58,275 bases of DNA from positions 1 through 58,275 of the forward strand of contig LJSH01000005.1 in assembly GCA_001314625.1 (NCBI GenBank), in the 5' to 3' direction. Position 1 is the stretch's first letter. The number at the start of each line of letters is the position of its first letter. The notes beneath the pieces were generated by a model. It was not told where the DNA came from. It did no database searches and saw only the letters and a program-made list of their open reading frames with translations. The DNA is from Oceanicaulis sp. HLUCCA04. GTDB lineage: Bacteria; Pseudomonadota; Alphaproteobacteria; Caulobacterales; Maricaulaceae. The translations under genes and the position numbers were made by a program. Below are positions 26,456 to 34,533 of this stretch, piece by piece.

Positions 26456-28018
26456 ATGACACAGCCCAGACCATACGAAGATGATGGGTTTGACGCCGGG
26501 GACGAGTTCCTCGACGACGAATTTTCTGCGCCGTCTGATCCGTTTCTGGATGCTGCGGCGGTTGAAGCGCGCCTGCGCGGTGACGCTCAGGAGGCGGGCG
26601 GCTTTGATGAACCTCTCGAACCTGCGCCGCAATCCACGCGCGGGAGCGGGTTCGGCGCCCGGCTTGCGGCTGCCAACTCCGCTGCACCTGAATTTTTGAG
26701 TGAATCCGATCCCGAGCCGAAGCCGGCGCGTCCGGCCGAGCCGCGAAGCTCCGGTCATGAATTATCGTCAGTGTCGCCGGGCCTGTACGGCGAGGTGGGT
26801 TCTGATGATGGCGAGGTGATCCAGCCCGTTCCGCGCATTTCCATCGAGGCGTTCTGCGAGCGCCCGGAAACCGGCGCGCTGATCCATAATGCCGGCGTTG
26901 ACCGCCGTCTGGCGCGCGCGCATGTGAATGTGGAGCTGGGCGGGCTCGCGAGTGCGATCGAGCGCTTCCACGACGAGTCTACGCCCAACCTGCTGATCAT
27001 CGAGACCGGTATGCGTGGCGCGCAGCTTTTCGCCCAGCTGGAAGAGCTCGCTTCAGTCTGCGACGGTGACACCAAACTCATCATAATCGGCGCGGCAAAC
27101 GATATCGGTCTCTACCGCGAGCTGATGCGCCGGGGGGTGAGCGAATATCTCGTGCCGCCGATGACGCCGCTTCATCTTATCCGGACCATTTCCGGATTGT
27201 TCGTCGATCCCGATGCACCCTTCGCCGGACGCTCGGTCGCCTTTATCGGCGCCAAGGGCGGTGTGGGATCCTCGACGATTGCCCACAATATCGCCTGGTG
27301 CATGGGCGAGCTGCAGCAATCGGACACGGTGCTGGTCGATCTTGATCTCAGCTTCGGTACGGCGGGCCTCGATTTCAACCAGGATCCCGCGCAGACGATC
27401 AGCCAGGCACTGGCCGATCCCGACCGGCTGGACGATGCCCTGCTGGATCGCCTCCTGGTCAAATGCGGGGACCGGCTTAGCCTGTTCTCGGCGCCCGCTA
27501 CATTGGAGAGCGACTGGGATTTCAGCGCCGAAGCGTTTGAAACCGTCCTGGAGAAAGTGCGCCGTCAGGCGCCCCATATTGCGCTTGACCTGCCGCATGC
27601 ATGGGCGCCGTGGGTTCGCCGTACCTTGTTGGCGGCTGATCAGGTCGTGGTGACAGTAACGCCGGACCTTGCCTGCCTGCGCAACGCGAAAAACCTGTTC
27701 GATCTGGTCCGCCAGAACCGGCCCAATGACGAGCCGCCCAAGGTCATCGTCAACATGGCCGGCTGCCCGAAAAAGCCTGATATTCCGTTGAAGGATTTTG
27801 CCGATGCGCTGGGGACAGCCCCGGTGCTGGTGCTGCCGTTTGAACCGGCCCTGTTCGGTGCGGCGGCCAATAATGGCCAGATGATTGCCGAGGTGGATGC
27901 CAAGTCGAAGGCCGCAGATGGTTTTGCCCATGTGGCCAGCATCCTCACCGGGCGCAGCACCGCGCCTGTCCGCCCGTCGCGGTCCGGTCTGAAATCCCTC
28001 TTTGGACGCAAGGGATAG
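26456..28018 (+). CDS. cpaE: Pilus assembly ATPase-like protein CpaE/TadZ
   Basis: Encodes 520 residues. The first 120 or so are acidic and low in complexity (EDDGFDAGDEFLDDEFSAPS). Next is a receiver-like region at about residues 120-255 (NLLIIETGMRGAQLFAQLEE), then a MinD/ParA-type domain with the deviant Walker A GAKGGVGSSTIAHNIA at about residue 265 and VLVDLDLSFGTAGLDFNQDP. In Caulobacter CpaE places the pilus machinery at the pole. The acidic N-terminal extension makes this copy long for the family. Confidence 0.94.
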   Translation: MTQPRPYEDDGFDAGDEFLDDEFSAPSDPFLDAAAVEARLRGDAQEAGGFDEPLEPAPQSTRGSGFGARLAAANSAAPEFLSESDPEPKPARPAEPRSSGHELSSVSPGLYGEVGSDDGEVIQPVPRISIEAFCERPETGALIHNAGVDRRLARAHVNVELGGLASAIERFHDESTPNLLIIETGMRGAQLFAQLEELASVCDGDTKLIIIGAANDIGLYRELMRRGVSEYLVPPMTPLHLIRTISGLFVDPDAPFAGRSVAFIGAKGGVGSSTIAHNIAWCMGELQQSDTVLVDLDLSFGTAGLDFNQDPAQTISQALADPDRLDDALLDRLLVKCGDRLSLFSAPATLESDWDFSAEAFETVLEKVRRQAPHIALDLPHAWAPWVRRTLLAADQVVVTVTPDLACLRNAKNLFDLVRQNRPNDEPPKVIVNMAGCPKKPDIPLKDFADALGTAPVLVLPFEPALFGAAANNGQMIAEVDAKSKAADGFAHVASILTGRSTAPVRPSRSGLKSLFGRKG

Positions 28019-28030
28019 AGGCAGCGATTC

Positions 28031-29539
28031 ATGTTCGGTAAGCGCAGCCCCAACCAGCAGATACAGCCCGCCGCGCCAGCACCGGCCGTGACCCAGGCTG
28101 CCCCGGCCCCGCGTCCGGCACCGGCTGCTGCGGCTCAGCCCGCTCCACAGCCGGCCGCGCGTCCGCGCCCATCGGGGCCGCAGGCGCGTGCGCAGGCCCC
28201 GGTAAAACCTGTGAGTGCGGCCAAGCCCAAACCGTGCCCGGCGGTAAGTGTCGGGCAGGACCGGTCGGCGGAGTACTACGCCGTCAAGACAACCATCTTC
28301 AACGCCCTGATCGACACGATTGATCTGGGTCAGCTGGCGCGCCTCGACAATGCCACGGCGGCGGAGGAAATCCGCGACATCGTCACCGAGATCATCTCGA
28401 TCAAGAACGTGGCCATGTCGATTGCCGAGCAGGAACAGCTCCTGCAGGACATCTGCAACGATGTGCTGGGCTATGGTCCGCTGGAGCCGCTTCTGGCGCG
28501 CGACGACATCGCCGACATCATGGTCAATGGCGCGGGCGATGTGTTCATCGAGGTCGGTGGCCGCGTCCAGAAAACCAATATCCGCTTCCGCGACAATGCC
28601 CAGCTGATGAATATCTGCCAGCGCATCGTCTCCCAGGTCGGGCGGCGGGTGGATGAAAGCTCTCCGATCTGCGATGCGCGCCTGGCAGACGGCTCGCGCG
28701 TCAATGTGATCGCCCCGCCTCTTTCGCTGGATGGCCCCACGCTGACCATCCGCAAGTTCAAGAAAGACAAGCTGACCATGCAGCATCTGGTCGACTACAA
28801 GTCGATCACGCCGGAAGGCGCAAAAGTGCTGCAGATCATCGGCGCATCGCGCTGCAACGTGCTGATTTCAGGCGGTACGGGCTCGGGCAAGACAACGCTG
28901 CTGAACTGCCTGACGGGATTTATCGGCGAGGAAGAGCGTGTCGTCACGTGCGAGGACGCCGCCGAGCTGCAGCTTCAGCAGCCGCACGTGGTCCGGCTGG
29001 AAACGCGTCCGCCCAATCTGGAAGGCCAGGGTCAGGTCACGATGCGCGATCTGGTCAAGAACTGTCTGCGGATGCGCCCTGAGCGCATCATCGTGGGTGA
29101 GGTGCGTGGCCCTGAGGCCTTCGACCTGCTGCAGGCCATGAATACCGGCCATGACGGCTCGATGGGCACGCTGCACGCCAACAGCCCGCGCGAGGCCATC
29201 TCGCGTATTGAATCCATGATCACGATGGGCGGCTACAACCTGCCCACCAAAACCATCCGCGAGATGATTTCAGGATCCATCGATGTGGTGGTTCAGGCCG
29301 CCCGCCTGCGCGATGGTACGCGCAAGATCACCCACATCACCGAAGTGCTGGGCATGGAGGGCGATGTCATCGTCACCCAGGACCTCTTCCTCTACGAGAT
29401 CACCGGCGAAGATGATGACGGCAATATTGCCGGACGCCATGTATCGACCGGGATAGCCCGCCCGAAATTCTGGGACCGCGCCCGCTATTTCGGGCTGGAA
29501 CGTGAACTGGCCGCCGCCCTCGACGCATCGGAGGCCTGA
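28031..29539 (+). CDS. cpaF: Pilus secretion ATPase CpaF/TadA
   Basis: Encodes 502 residues. A Pro/Ala-rich unstructured N-terminus (about 75 residues) precedes the type II/IV secretion ATPase domain. Walker A is [19 protein letters not shown] at about residue 280, the Asp box [20 protein letters not shown], Walker [21 protein letters not shown], and the His box [20 protein letters not shown]. It powers pilus assembly and probably retraction. It starts 12 nt after cpaE. Confidence 0.96.
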   Translation: MFGKRSPNQQIQPAAPAPAVTQAAPAPRPAPAAAAQPAPQPAARPRPSGPQARAQAPVKPVSAAKPKPCPAVSVGQDRSAEYYAVKTTIFNALIDTIDLGQLARLDNATAAEEIRDIVTEIISIKNVAMSIAEQEQLLQDICNDVLGYGPLEPLLARDDIADIMVNGAGDVFIEVGGRVQKTNIRFRDNAQLMNICQRIVSQVGRRVDESSPICDARLADGSRVNVIAPPLSLDGPTLTIRKFKKDKLTMQHLVDYKSITPEGAKVLQIIGASRCNVLISGGTGSGKTTLLNCLTGFIGEEERVVTCEDAAELQLQQPHVVRLETRPPNLEGQGQVTMRDLVKNCLRMRPERIIVGEVRGPEAFDLLQAMNTGHDGSMGTLHANSPREAISRIESMITMGGYNLPTKTIREMISGSIDVVVQAARLRDGTRKITHITEVLGMEGDVIVTQDLFLYEITGEDDDGNIAGRHVSTGIARPKFWDRARYFGLERELAAALDASEA

Positions 29540-29546
29540 TAGCGCC

Positions 29547-30533
29547 ATGGGCGATCTCTCCTTCATCTTTGCCGCCATCGCCGCCTTTGTGGCCGTGGCC
29601 GGTGTCGGGATCGCCTTTACCGGCAATGGCAACAAGCGTCAGGCGCAGCGCATGCAGGTGGTCGTCGGCGCGCCCTTGCAGGCTGGCAAGCGCCAGACCA
29701 GCGCGCTCGATCAGACCGCGCAGAAAAAGCGCCAGGTGCAGGAAACCCTCAAGGATCTGGAGGAGCGTCAGAAGGCCGCGCGCAAACGCGCGGTGACGCT
29801 GCGCGCAAAGCTGGAGCAGGCGGGGGTCAGCTGGACGCCGCAGCATTTCTGGATCGGCTCTGCCGTGATCGGCGTTGCGGCTGCCATCGCCGCCTTTATC
29901 GGCGGGATGAATATACTCATCGTCCTGTCGGCCGGGTTTGTCGCCGGGCTTGGTTTGCCGCGCTGGGTGGTGGGATTTCTGGTCTCGCGCCGCCAGAAGC
30001 AGTTCACCGGGAATTTTGCTGACGCTATCGACATTGTGGTGCGCGGCGTGAAATCCGGCCTGCCGCTCAATGAGTGCCTGAAGATCATCGCCCGTGAGAG
30101 CCCGGAACCTGTCCGCACCGAGTTTGCCAAGCTCAATGAAGGCATTGCCGTGGGCGTGGACCTCGATGAGGGGATGCGGCGCATGACCCAGCGCATGCCG
30201 GTAGCAGAGCTGAACTTCTTCGCGATCGTGCTGGTGATCCAGGCCAAGGCTGGCGGCAATCTGGCAGAGGCGCTGGGCAATCTCTCCGCCGTTCTGCGTG
30301 CGCGCAAGCTTATGGGCGAGAAGATCCAGGCCCTGTCGTCGGAAGCCAAGGCGTCAGCCATGATCATTGGCGCCCTGCCGCCGCTGGTCCTGTGCATCGT
30401 GATGGTGGTGGCGCCCAGCTATATGAGCCTGATGTTCACCCATCCGCTCGGCCAGCTCATGCTGCTGGGCGGGCTGTTCTGGATGGCGATCGGCATTTTC
30501 GTCATGCGCGGCATGATCAACTTCAAGCACTAG
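29547..30533 (+). CDS. tadB: Tad pilus inner-membrane platform protein TadB
   Basis: Encodes 328 residues. The ATG at 29547 gives MGDLSFIFAAIAAFVAVAG, a first membrane helix; the frame is open upstream into cpaF. A charged linker (QKKRQVQETLKDLEERQKAA) is followed by further hydrophobic segments and a T2SSF domain (DIVVRGVKSGLPLNECLKII, AELNFFAIVLVIQAKAGGNL). With TadC it forms the inner-membrane platform of the pilus. It is 7 nt from cpaF and 11 nt from tadC. Confidence 0.94.
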   Translation: MGDLSFIFAAIAAFVAVAGVGIAFTGNGNKRQAQRMQVVVGAPLQAGKRQTSALDQTAQKKRQVQETLKDLEERQKAARKRAVTLRAKLEQAGVSWTPQHFWIGSAVIGVAAAIAAFIGGMNILIVLSAGFVAGLGLPRWVVGFLVSRRQKQFTGNFADAIDIVVRGVKSGLPLNECLKIIARESPEPVRTEFAKLNEGIAVGVDLDEGMRRMTQRMPVAELNFFAIVLVIQAKAGGNLAEALGNLSAVLRARKLMGEKIQALSSEAKASAMIIGALPPLVLCIVMVVAPSYMSLMFTHPLGQLMLLGGLFWMAIGIFVMRGMINFKH

Positions 30534-30544
30534 GCGGAGCAGAG

Positions 30545-31522
30545 ATGATCAACGACTTTGCCGAGTGGATTACCACCCCCGCCAACCTGTTCGGCCTCAT
30601 CGCCTTTGCGCTGGTCTTTGCCACCGTGCTGACCGTGTCCGGTCCCGCGCTGGGCGGCAACAAGCTGGACAAGCGTATCCGTTCGGTGGCCAACCGGCGC
30701 GAGGAATTGCGCCGCAAGTCGCGTGAAGCCATGGAGCAACAGACGCGCGGCAGCTCCTTGCGCAACAAGGACACGCGTTCGCCCTACCGCAAGGTGGTCG
30801 AAAGTCTCAATCTGCAGACCCTGCTGGAAGACCCCAATCTGAAGAACAAGCTGGTCCAGGCGGGTATGCGCGGGCAGGGCCCGGTCTTCGTGTTCTATTT
30901 TGCCCGCCTGATCGCGCCGATTGCGCTTTTCGGACTCTCGCTGGCCTATCTGTTCGCCCTGAATGATTTTGGCCTGCCCACCATTCAGCGCCTTGCCATC
31001 GTCATGGGGCTTACTCTGCTGGGCTATTACGCGCCGGGCATCTATCTGTCGAACGCAGCCCAGAAGCGGCGCGACTCCATCATGCGTGCCTTTCCCGACG
31101 CGCTGGACCTTTTGCTCATCTGCGTGGAAGCGGGCATGTCCATTGAGGCGGCCTTCCAGAAGGTTGCCGCCGAAGTGGGTTCCAGCTCCATGGAACTGGC
31201 CGAGGAATTGTCCCTGACCACCGCTGAGCTGGCCTATCTGCAAGACCGGCGCACGGCCTATGAAAACCTCGCCGTGCGCACCAATCATCCCGGCGTGAAG
31301 GGTGTGGCAACCGCCCTGATCCAGGCGGAACGCTATGGTACGCCGCTGGGACAGGCCTTGCGCGTGATGGCGAAGGAAAACCGCGATATGCGCATGGCGT
31401 CAGCCGAGAAAAAGGCCGCCGCACTGCCCGCCAAGCTGACCGTGCCGATGATCGTGTTTTTCCTGCCGGTGCTGTTCATCGTCATCCTCGGCCCGGCCAT
31501 CATCTCCTTCCAGGAGATGTGA
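30545..31522 (+). CDS. tadC: Tad pilus inner-membrane platform protein TadC
   Basis: Encodes 325 residues. It opens with MINDFAEWITTPANLFGLIA, has several hydrophobic segments, and carries a T2SSF domain (AFPDALDLLLICVEAGMSIE, GTPLGQALRVMAKENRDMRM). The C-terminal PAKLTVPMIVFFLPVLFIVI is the last membrane helix. It is the last gene of the cpa/tad run; the next element is the cobalamin riboswitch 40 nt downstream. Confidence 0.94.
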   Translation: MINDFAEWITTPANLFGLIAFALVFATVLTVSGPALGGNKLDKRIRSVANRREELRRKSREAMEQQTRGSSLRNKDTRSPYRKVVESLNLQTLLEDPNLKNKLVQAGMRGQGPVFVFYFARLIAPIALFGLSLAYLFALNDFGLPTIQRLAIVMGLTLLGYYAPGIYLSNAAQKRRDSIMRAFPDALDLLLICVEAGMSIEAAFQKVAAEVGSSSMELAEELSLTTAELAYLQDRRTAYENLAVRTNHPGVKGVATALIQAERYGTPLGQALRVMAKENRDMRMASAEKKAAALPAKLTVPMIVFFLPVLFIVILGPAIISFQEM

Positions 31523-31562
31523 GCGCGCTTGACGCATCCGCAACATTGCGGCTAACCCTGTC

Positions 31563-31745
31563 GCCGGTGGTGCTTTCGCGAGGAAGCTAAGAGGGAACAC
31601 CGGTCAGGGGATTTCATCTCCAAGTCCGGGACTGTGCCCGCAACTGTAGGCGGCGAGCCTTGATGCCATAAGCCACTGGGAGCGATCCCGGGAAGGCGGC
31701 ATCGAAAAAGGCGTTGACCCGCAAGTCAGGAGACCTGCCACCGCA
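31563..31745 (+). promoter_or_regulatory. Cobalamin (vitamin B12) riboswitch
   Basis: The conserved adenosylcobalamin-aptamer blocks appear in order: GGTGGTGC near 31566, GCTAAGAGGGAACACCGGT (31586-31604), TGTGCCCGCAACTGT (about 31634-31648), GCCACTGG (31672-31679) and the B12 box GTCAGGAGACCTGCC (31725-31739). GTGG near 31567 can close the P1 stem with CCAC at 31738-31741. It lies upstream of the uptake genes, so high cobalamin should lower their expression. The expression platform is not resolved. Confidence 0.93.
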
Positions 31746-31896
31746 GTCGCTTGTGCAGGACCGGGTCCAGTCCTTCGGCACACGGATTTACTCCGTCATA
31801 GCGGCAGACAGCCGGGCCATATGGCCTGCGCGGAGCGTTTCGCGGCCCGTTCGCGCAGCGTTCCTGCGCAGTTCCATATCGTCCGAAACGTTTGTA

Positions 31897-31919
31897 GCAG
31901 GCCGCCGGAAACGGCCTGC
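31897..31919 (+). promoter_or_regulatory. Hairpin directly upstream of the btuF ribosome-binding site
   Basis: GCAGGCCG (31897-31904) pairs perfectly with CGGCCTGC (31912-31919) around CCGGAAA. The Shine-Dalgarno region GCGGGGCGG starts 7 nt later. No T-run follows, so it is not an intrinsic terminator. It may be part of the riboswitch expression platform acting on translation; this is inference. Confidence 0.4.
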
Positions 31920-31940
31920 ATGTTGGCGGGGCGGTTGGCC

Positions 31941-32780
31941 ATGCGCGCATATATGTGCCTGTTGGCGATAGCGGGTCTGTTGATCGCGTGTGCGGCTGAA
32001 GCCCAGCCCCGGCGCATCGTCTCGCTGGATTACTGCGCGGACCAGTATGTGCTCGGTCTTGCAGACCGAAGCCAGATTGCCGCCCTTTCGCCCGATGCCG
32101 ACGCCGACTTCTCCTCGCTCGCCAGTGAGGCCGCCGGACTGGCGCAAGTGCGCCCGCAGGCCGAAGAGGTGCTCAGCCAGCGCCCGGACCTGGTCGTGCG
32201 TAGCTGGGGCGGTGATGCGCGCGCGCTCGCCTTGTTCGAGCGTCTGGGCATCGAGGTCCACCAGATAGGCTTCGTCGCTGATTTTGATGATGTCCGGCGC
32301 GAGACCCGCTCTGCCGCCGCTGCGTTCGGCCGTGAACGCCGGTCTGAGGCATTGCTGGCGCAGATGGATGCGATGCTGGCGGGTGCAGAGCCGTCTGCCA
32401 ACATCACCGCCCTCTATGTCACGCCTGGCGGGGTGACCGCCGGGCAGGGCACGTTCATCCACGCGCTTTTCACGGCGTCGGGACTGAGCAACGCCGCCGG
32501 TGACCGGACGGGCTGGACGAGCCTGCCGCTGGAAGAGATTGTCACGCAGACGCCGGGCATCCTGGTGACCGGATTTGCCGATAGCGCAACAGACCGCGTT
32601 GATCGCTGGAGCGCCAGCCGTCATCCGGTCATGCGCCGTGCGCTCGGTGCGCGCCCCAGCTTCGCGCTCGATACCGGGGTGATCGCCTGCACGACCTGGC
32701 TGGCCGGCGCCGAAGTGGCGCGCCTTTCTGACTTTGCACGGGCCAACATGTCCGCTTTCCCGGCCGGAGACCGGCCATGA
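31941..32780 (+). CDS. btuF: Periplasmic cobalamin-binding protein of ABC transporter (BtuF-like)
   Basis: Encodes 279 residues. The ATG at 31941 opens a signal peptide (MRAYMCLLAIAGLLIACAAE) behind a G-rich site; an in-frame ATG at 31920 has none. The mature start QPRRIVSLDYCADQYVLGLA and the DLVVRSWGGDARALALFERL region fit class III binding proteins for B12, haem or siderophores. B12 is chosen because of the riboswitch and the BtuC, BtuD and BtuB-like neighbours. The stop overlaps btuC by 4 nt. Confidence 0.85.
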   Translation: MRAYMCLLAIAGLLIACAAEAQPRRIVSLDYCADQYVLGLADRSQIAALSPDADADFSSLASEAAGLAQVRPQAEEVLSQRPDLVVRSWGGDARALALFERLGIEVHQIGFVADFDDVRRETRSAAAAFGRERRSEALLAQMDAMLAGAEPSANITALYVTPGGVTAGQGTFIHALFTASGLSNAAGDRTGWTSLPLEEIVTQTPGILVTGFADSATDRVDRWSASRHPVMRRALGARPSFALDTGVIACTTWLAGAEVARLSDFARANMSAFPAGDRP

Positions 32781-33760
32781 TGGCGATCCGGATCAATCTG
32801 GCGCTGGGCCTACTGGCAAGTGCTGCCGTGTTGCTGGCCCTGTCGGTCAATGGTGGCGGCGCCGATCTCATCGCGCTTCTGAGCGCTGATGCAGGCAATG
32901 ATCTGGCGCGCATTCTGGTGCTGGAAATCCGGCTGCCGCGCATTCTGTCGGCGTTCGGCGTTGGCGCGGCGCTGGGACTGGCCGGCGCGGCCCTGCAAGG
33001 CCTCTTGCGCAACCCGCTGGCAGATCCCGGTGTGCTGGGTGTCTCCGGCGCGTCGGCGCTGGGCGCGGTCATCGCCGTCTATTTCAATCTGGCCGCGCTG
33101 AGTGTCTGGGCCTTGCCGGGGCTGGCGATTGTCATGGCGCTGGGCGTGACGGCGTTGCTCTATACGCTGGGGGCCCGCTCGGTCTCGACCACGCGTCTGA
33201 TCCTTGTCGGTGTCGGTCTCTCCAGCCTTGCCGGATCGGTGATGGCGCTGTTGATGAATCTCGCGCCCAACCCGTTTTCGCTCTCCGATCTCGTCAACTG
33301 GCTTCTGGGATCGGTGGCCAACAGGTCTTGGGCCGATATCGGCTTTGCCGCACCGTTCTGGGCCGCCGGGGTTACGCTTGTGCTCATGGCCGCGCCGGGC
33401 CTGCGTGCGCTCACGCTGGGCGAGGAGGGGGCATCGGGGCTGGGCGCCAATGTTTCGCGCATACGCCTGCTTGTCATCACCGGCACAGCGCTTTTGACCG
33501 GGGCCAGCGTGGCGGTTGCGGGCATTATCGGGTTTGTCGGCATTGTCGCCCCGCACGTGATGCGCCCCTTTGTACATCATGATCCCGGCGACCTGCTTGT
33601 GCCCTCGGCGCTCTTTGCCGGGACGGTCCTCGTTCTCGCCGATACGGCGGTCCGCGTTCTGCCCTTCGCCATGGAGATGAAGCTGGGCGTCGCGGCTGCG
33701 CTGATCGGCGCGCCGGCCTTTATCTGGATCGCGGCTCGTGCGCGGGGGATAGGCCAGTGA
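32777..33760 (+). CDS. btuC: Vitamin B12 ABC transporter permease (FecCD/BtuC family)
   Basis: Encodes 327 residues with about ten hydrophobic segments. Signature stretches: EIRLPRILSAFGVGAALGLA, GAALQGLLRNPLADPGVLGV and the loop GIIGFVGIVAPHVMRPFVHH that meets the ATPase. It forms the membrane channel that receives B12 from BtuF. It is joined by 4-nt overlaps to the genes on both sides. Confidence 0.93.
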   Translation: MMAIRINLALGLLASAAVLLALSVNGGGADLIALLSADAGNDLARILVLEIRLPRILSAFGVGAALGLAGAALQGLLRNPLADPGVLGVSGASALGAVIAVYFNLAALSVWALPGLAIVMALGVTALLYTLGARSVSTTRLILVGVGLSSLAGSVMALLMNLAPNPFSLSDLVNWLLGSVANRSWADIGFAAPFWAAGVTLVLMAAPGLRALTLGEEGASGLGANVSRIRLLVITGTALLTGASVAVAGIIGFVGIVAPHVMRPFVHHDPGDLLVPSALFAGTVLVLADTAVRVLPFAMEMKLGVAAALIGAPAFIWIAARARGIGQ

Positions 33761-34512
33761 GCGCGTGTCTGGAGATGACCGGTGCCCATACAAGTCACGG
33801 TGCGCGCGATGTGCTGGCCGATATCACTCTCTCGGTCGAGGCCGGTGAGCTGGTGTGTCTGGTCGGCCCCAATGGCGCAGGCAAATCCACCTTGCTGAAA
33901 CTGGCGGCGGGCGTGCTGCCTGCGTGCACCGGCATGGTCTGTCTGGCGGGCAGCGATGCCGCAGGCCTGCCGGCGCGCGAGCGTGCGCATCACATGGCAT
34001 GGCTGGCACAGGAGCGCAGCGCCGCCTGGGCGATGCGCGGCGTCGACATGGTGGCGCTCGGCCGGTTCGCCCGTGAGGGCCGCCCGTATGAGCGCCTGCC
34101 CGAAAAGGCGCGTGCGCTGGTCAATGAAGCGATTGCCCGTTGCGGTGCCTCTGCGTTCGCGCACCGCGCTGTGGATACACTGTCAGGCGGCGAGAAAGCG
34201 CGCATCCACCTGGCGCGCGTGCTGGCGGCGGGCGCGCCGCTCCTGCTGCTGGACGAGCCGCTGAACGCGCTCGATCCCCGCCATCAGATCGACGTGATGA
34301 ATCTGCTGCGGGCAGAGGCGGCGGGCGGCACCGCTATCGTGCTGGCCATGCATGATCTGGCCATGGCGCGCCGCCACGCAGATCGCGTGATTGTTCTCGA
34401 TGAGGGCCGGATCGCGGCCAGCGGACCACCCGATACCGCCTTCAGCGCCGCCATTCTTGCCGATGTCTTTGGCGTGCAGTCCGCCCCCGATGGCGGCTTT
34501 GCGCCGGTTTGA
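33757..34512 (+). CDS. btuD: Vitamin B12 ABC transporter ATP-binding protein
   Basis: Encodes 251 residues. Walker A GPNGAGKSTLLKLAAG is at about residue 38, the signature is LSGGEKARIHLARVLAAG, Walker B LLLLDEPLNALDPRHQ, and the H-loop is in VLAMHDLAMARRHADRV. It powers BtuC. It follows btuC with an ATGA-type overlap; the receptor gene starts 21 nt later. Confidence 0.93.
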   Translation: MSACLEMTGAHTSHGARDVLADITLSVEAGELVCLVGPNGAGKSTLLKLAAGVLPACTGMVCLAGSDAAGLPARERAHHMAWLAQERSAAWAMRGVDMVALGRFAREGRPYERLPEKARALVNEAIARCGASAFAHRAVDTLSGGEKARIHLARVLAAGAPLLLLDEPLNALDPRHQIDVMNLLRAEAAGGTAIVLAMHDLAMARRHADRVIVLDEGRIAASGPPDTAFSAAILADVFGVQSAPDGGFAPV

Positions 34513-34533
34513 TTCATTTCAGGAGAAACACCG

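Larger units (their letters stand above)
31523..31940 (+). other. Long non-coding leader of the B12 uptake operon
   Basis: This 418-base stretch between tadC and the first B12 gene contains the cobalamin riboswitch (31563-31745) and about 195 nt of further leader with a hairpin just before the ribosome-binding site. I see no credible ORF in it; the frame of the downstream gene is open from 31821 but lacks a ribosome-binding site there. There is no clear terminator after tadC. Confidence 0.7.

Noticed and set aside
27053-28786. 577-residue open frame on the minus strand across cpaE and cpaF
   Set aside because: It is a mirror of two clear pilus ATPase genes. The translation is rich in Arg, His and Gly with no motif, typical of an antisense shadow.
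31821-31940. Forty-residue N-terminal extension of the B12-binding protein
   Set aside because: It would place a start before the leader hairpin with no ribosome-binding site and would bury the signal peptide that begins at 31941.
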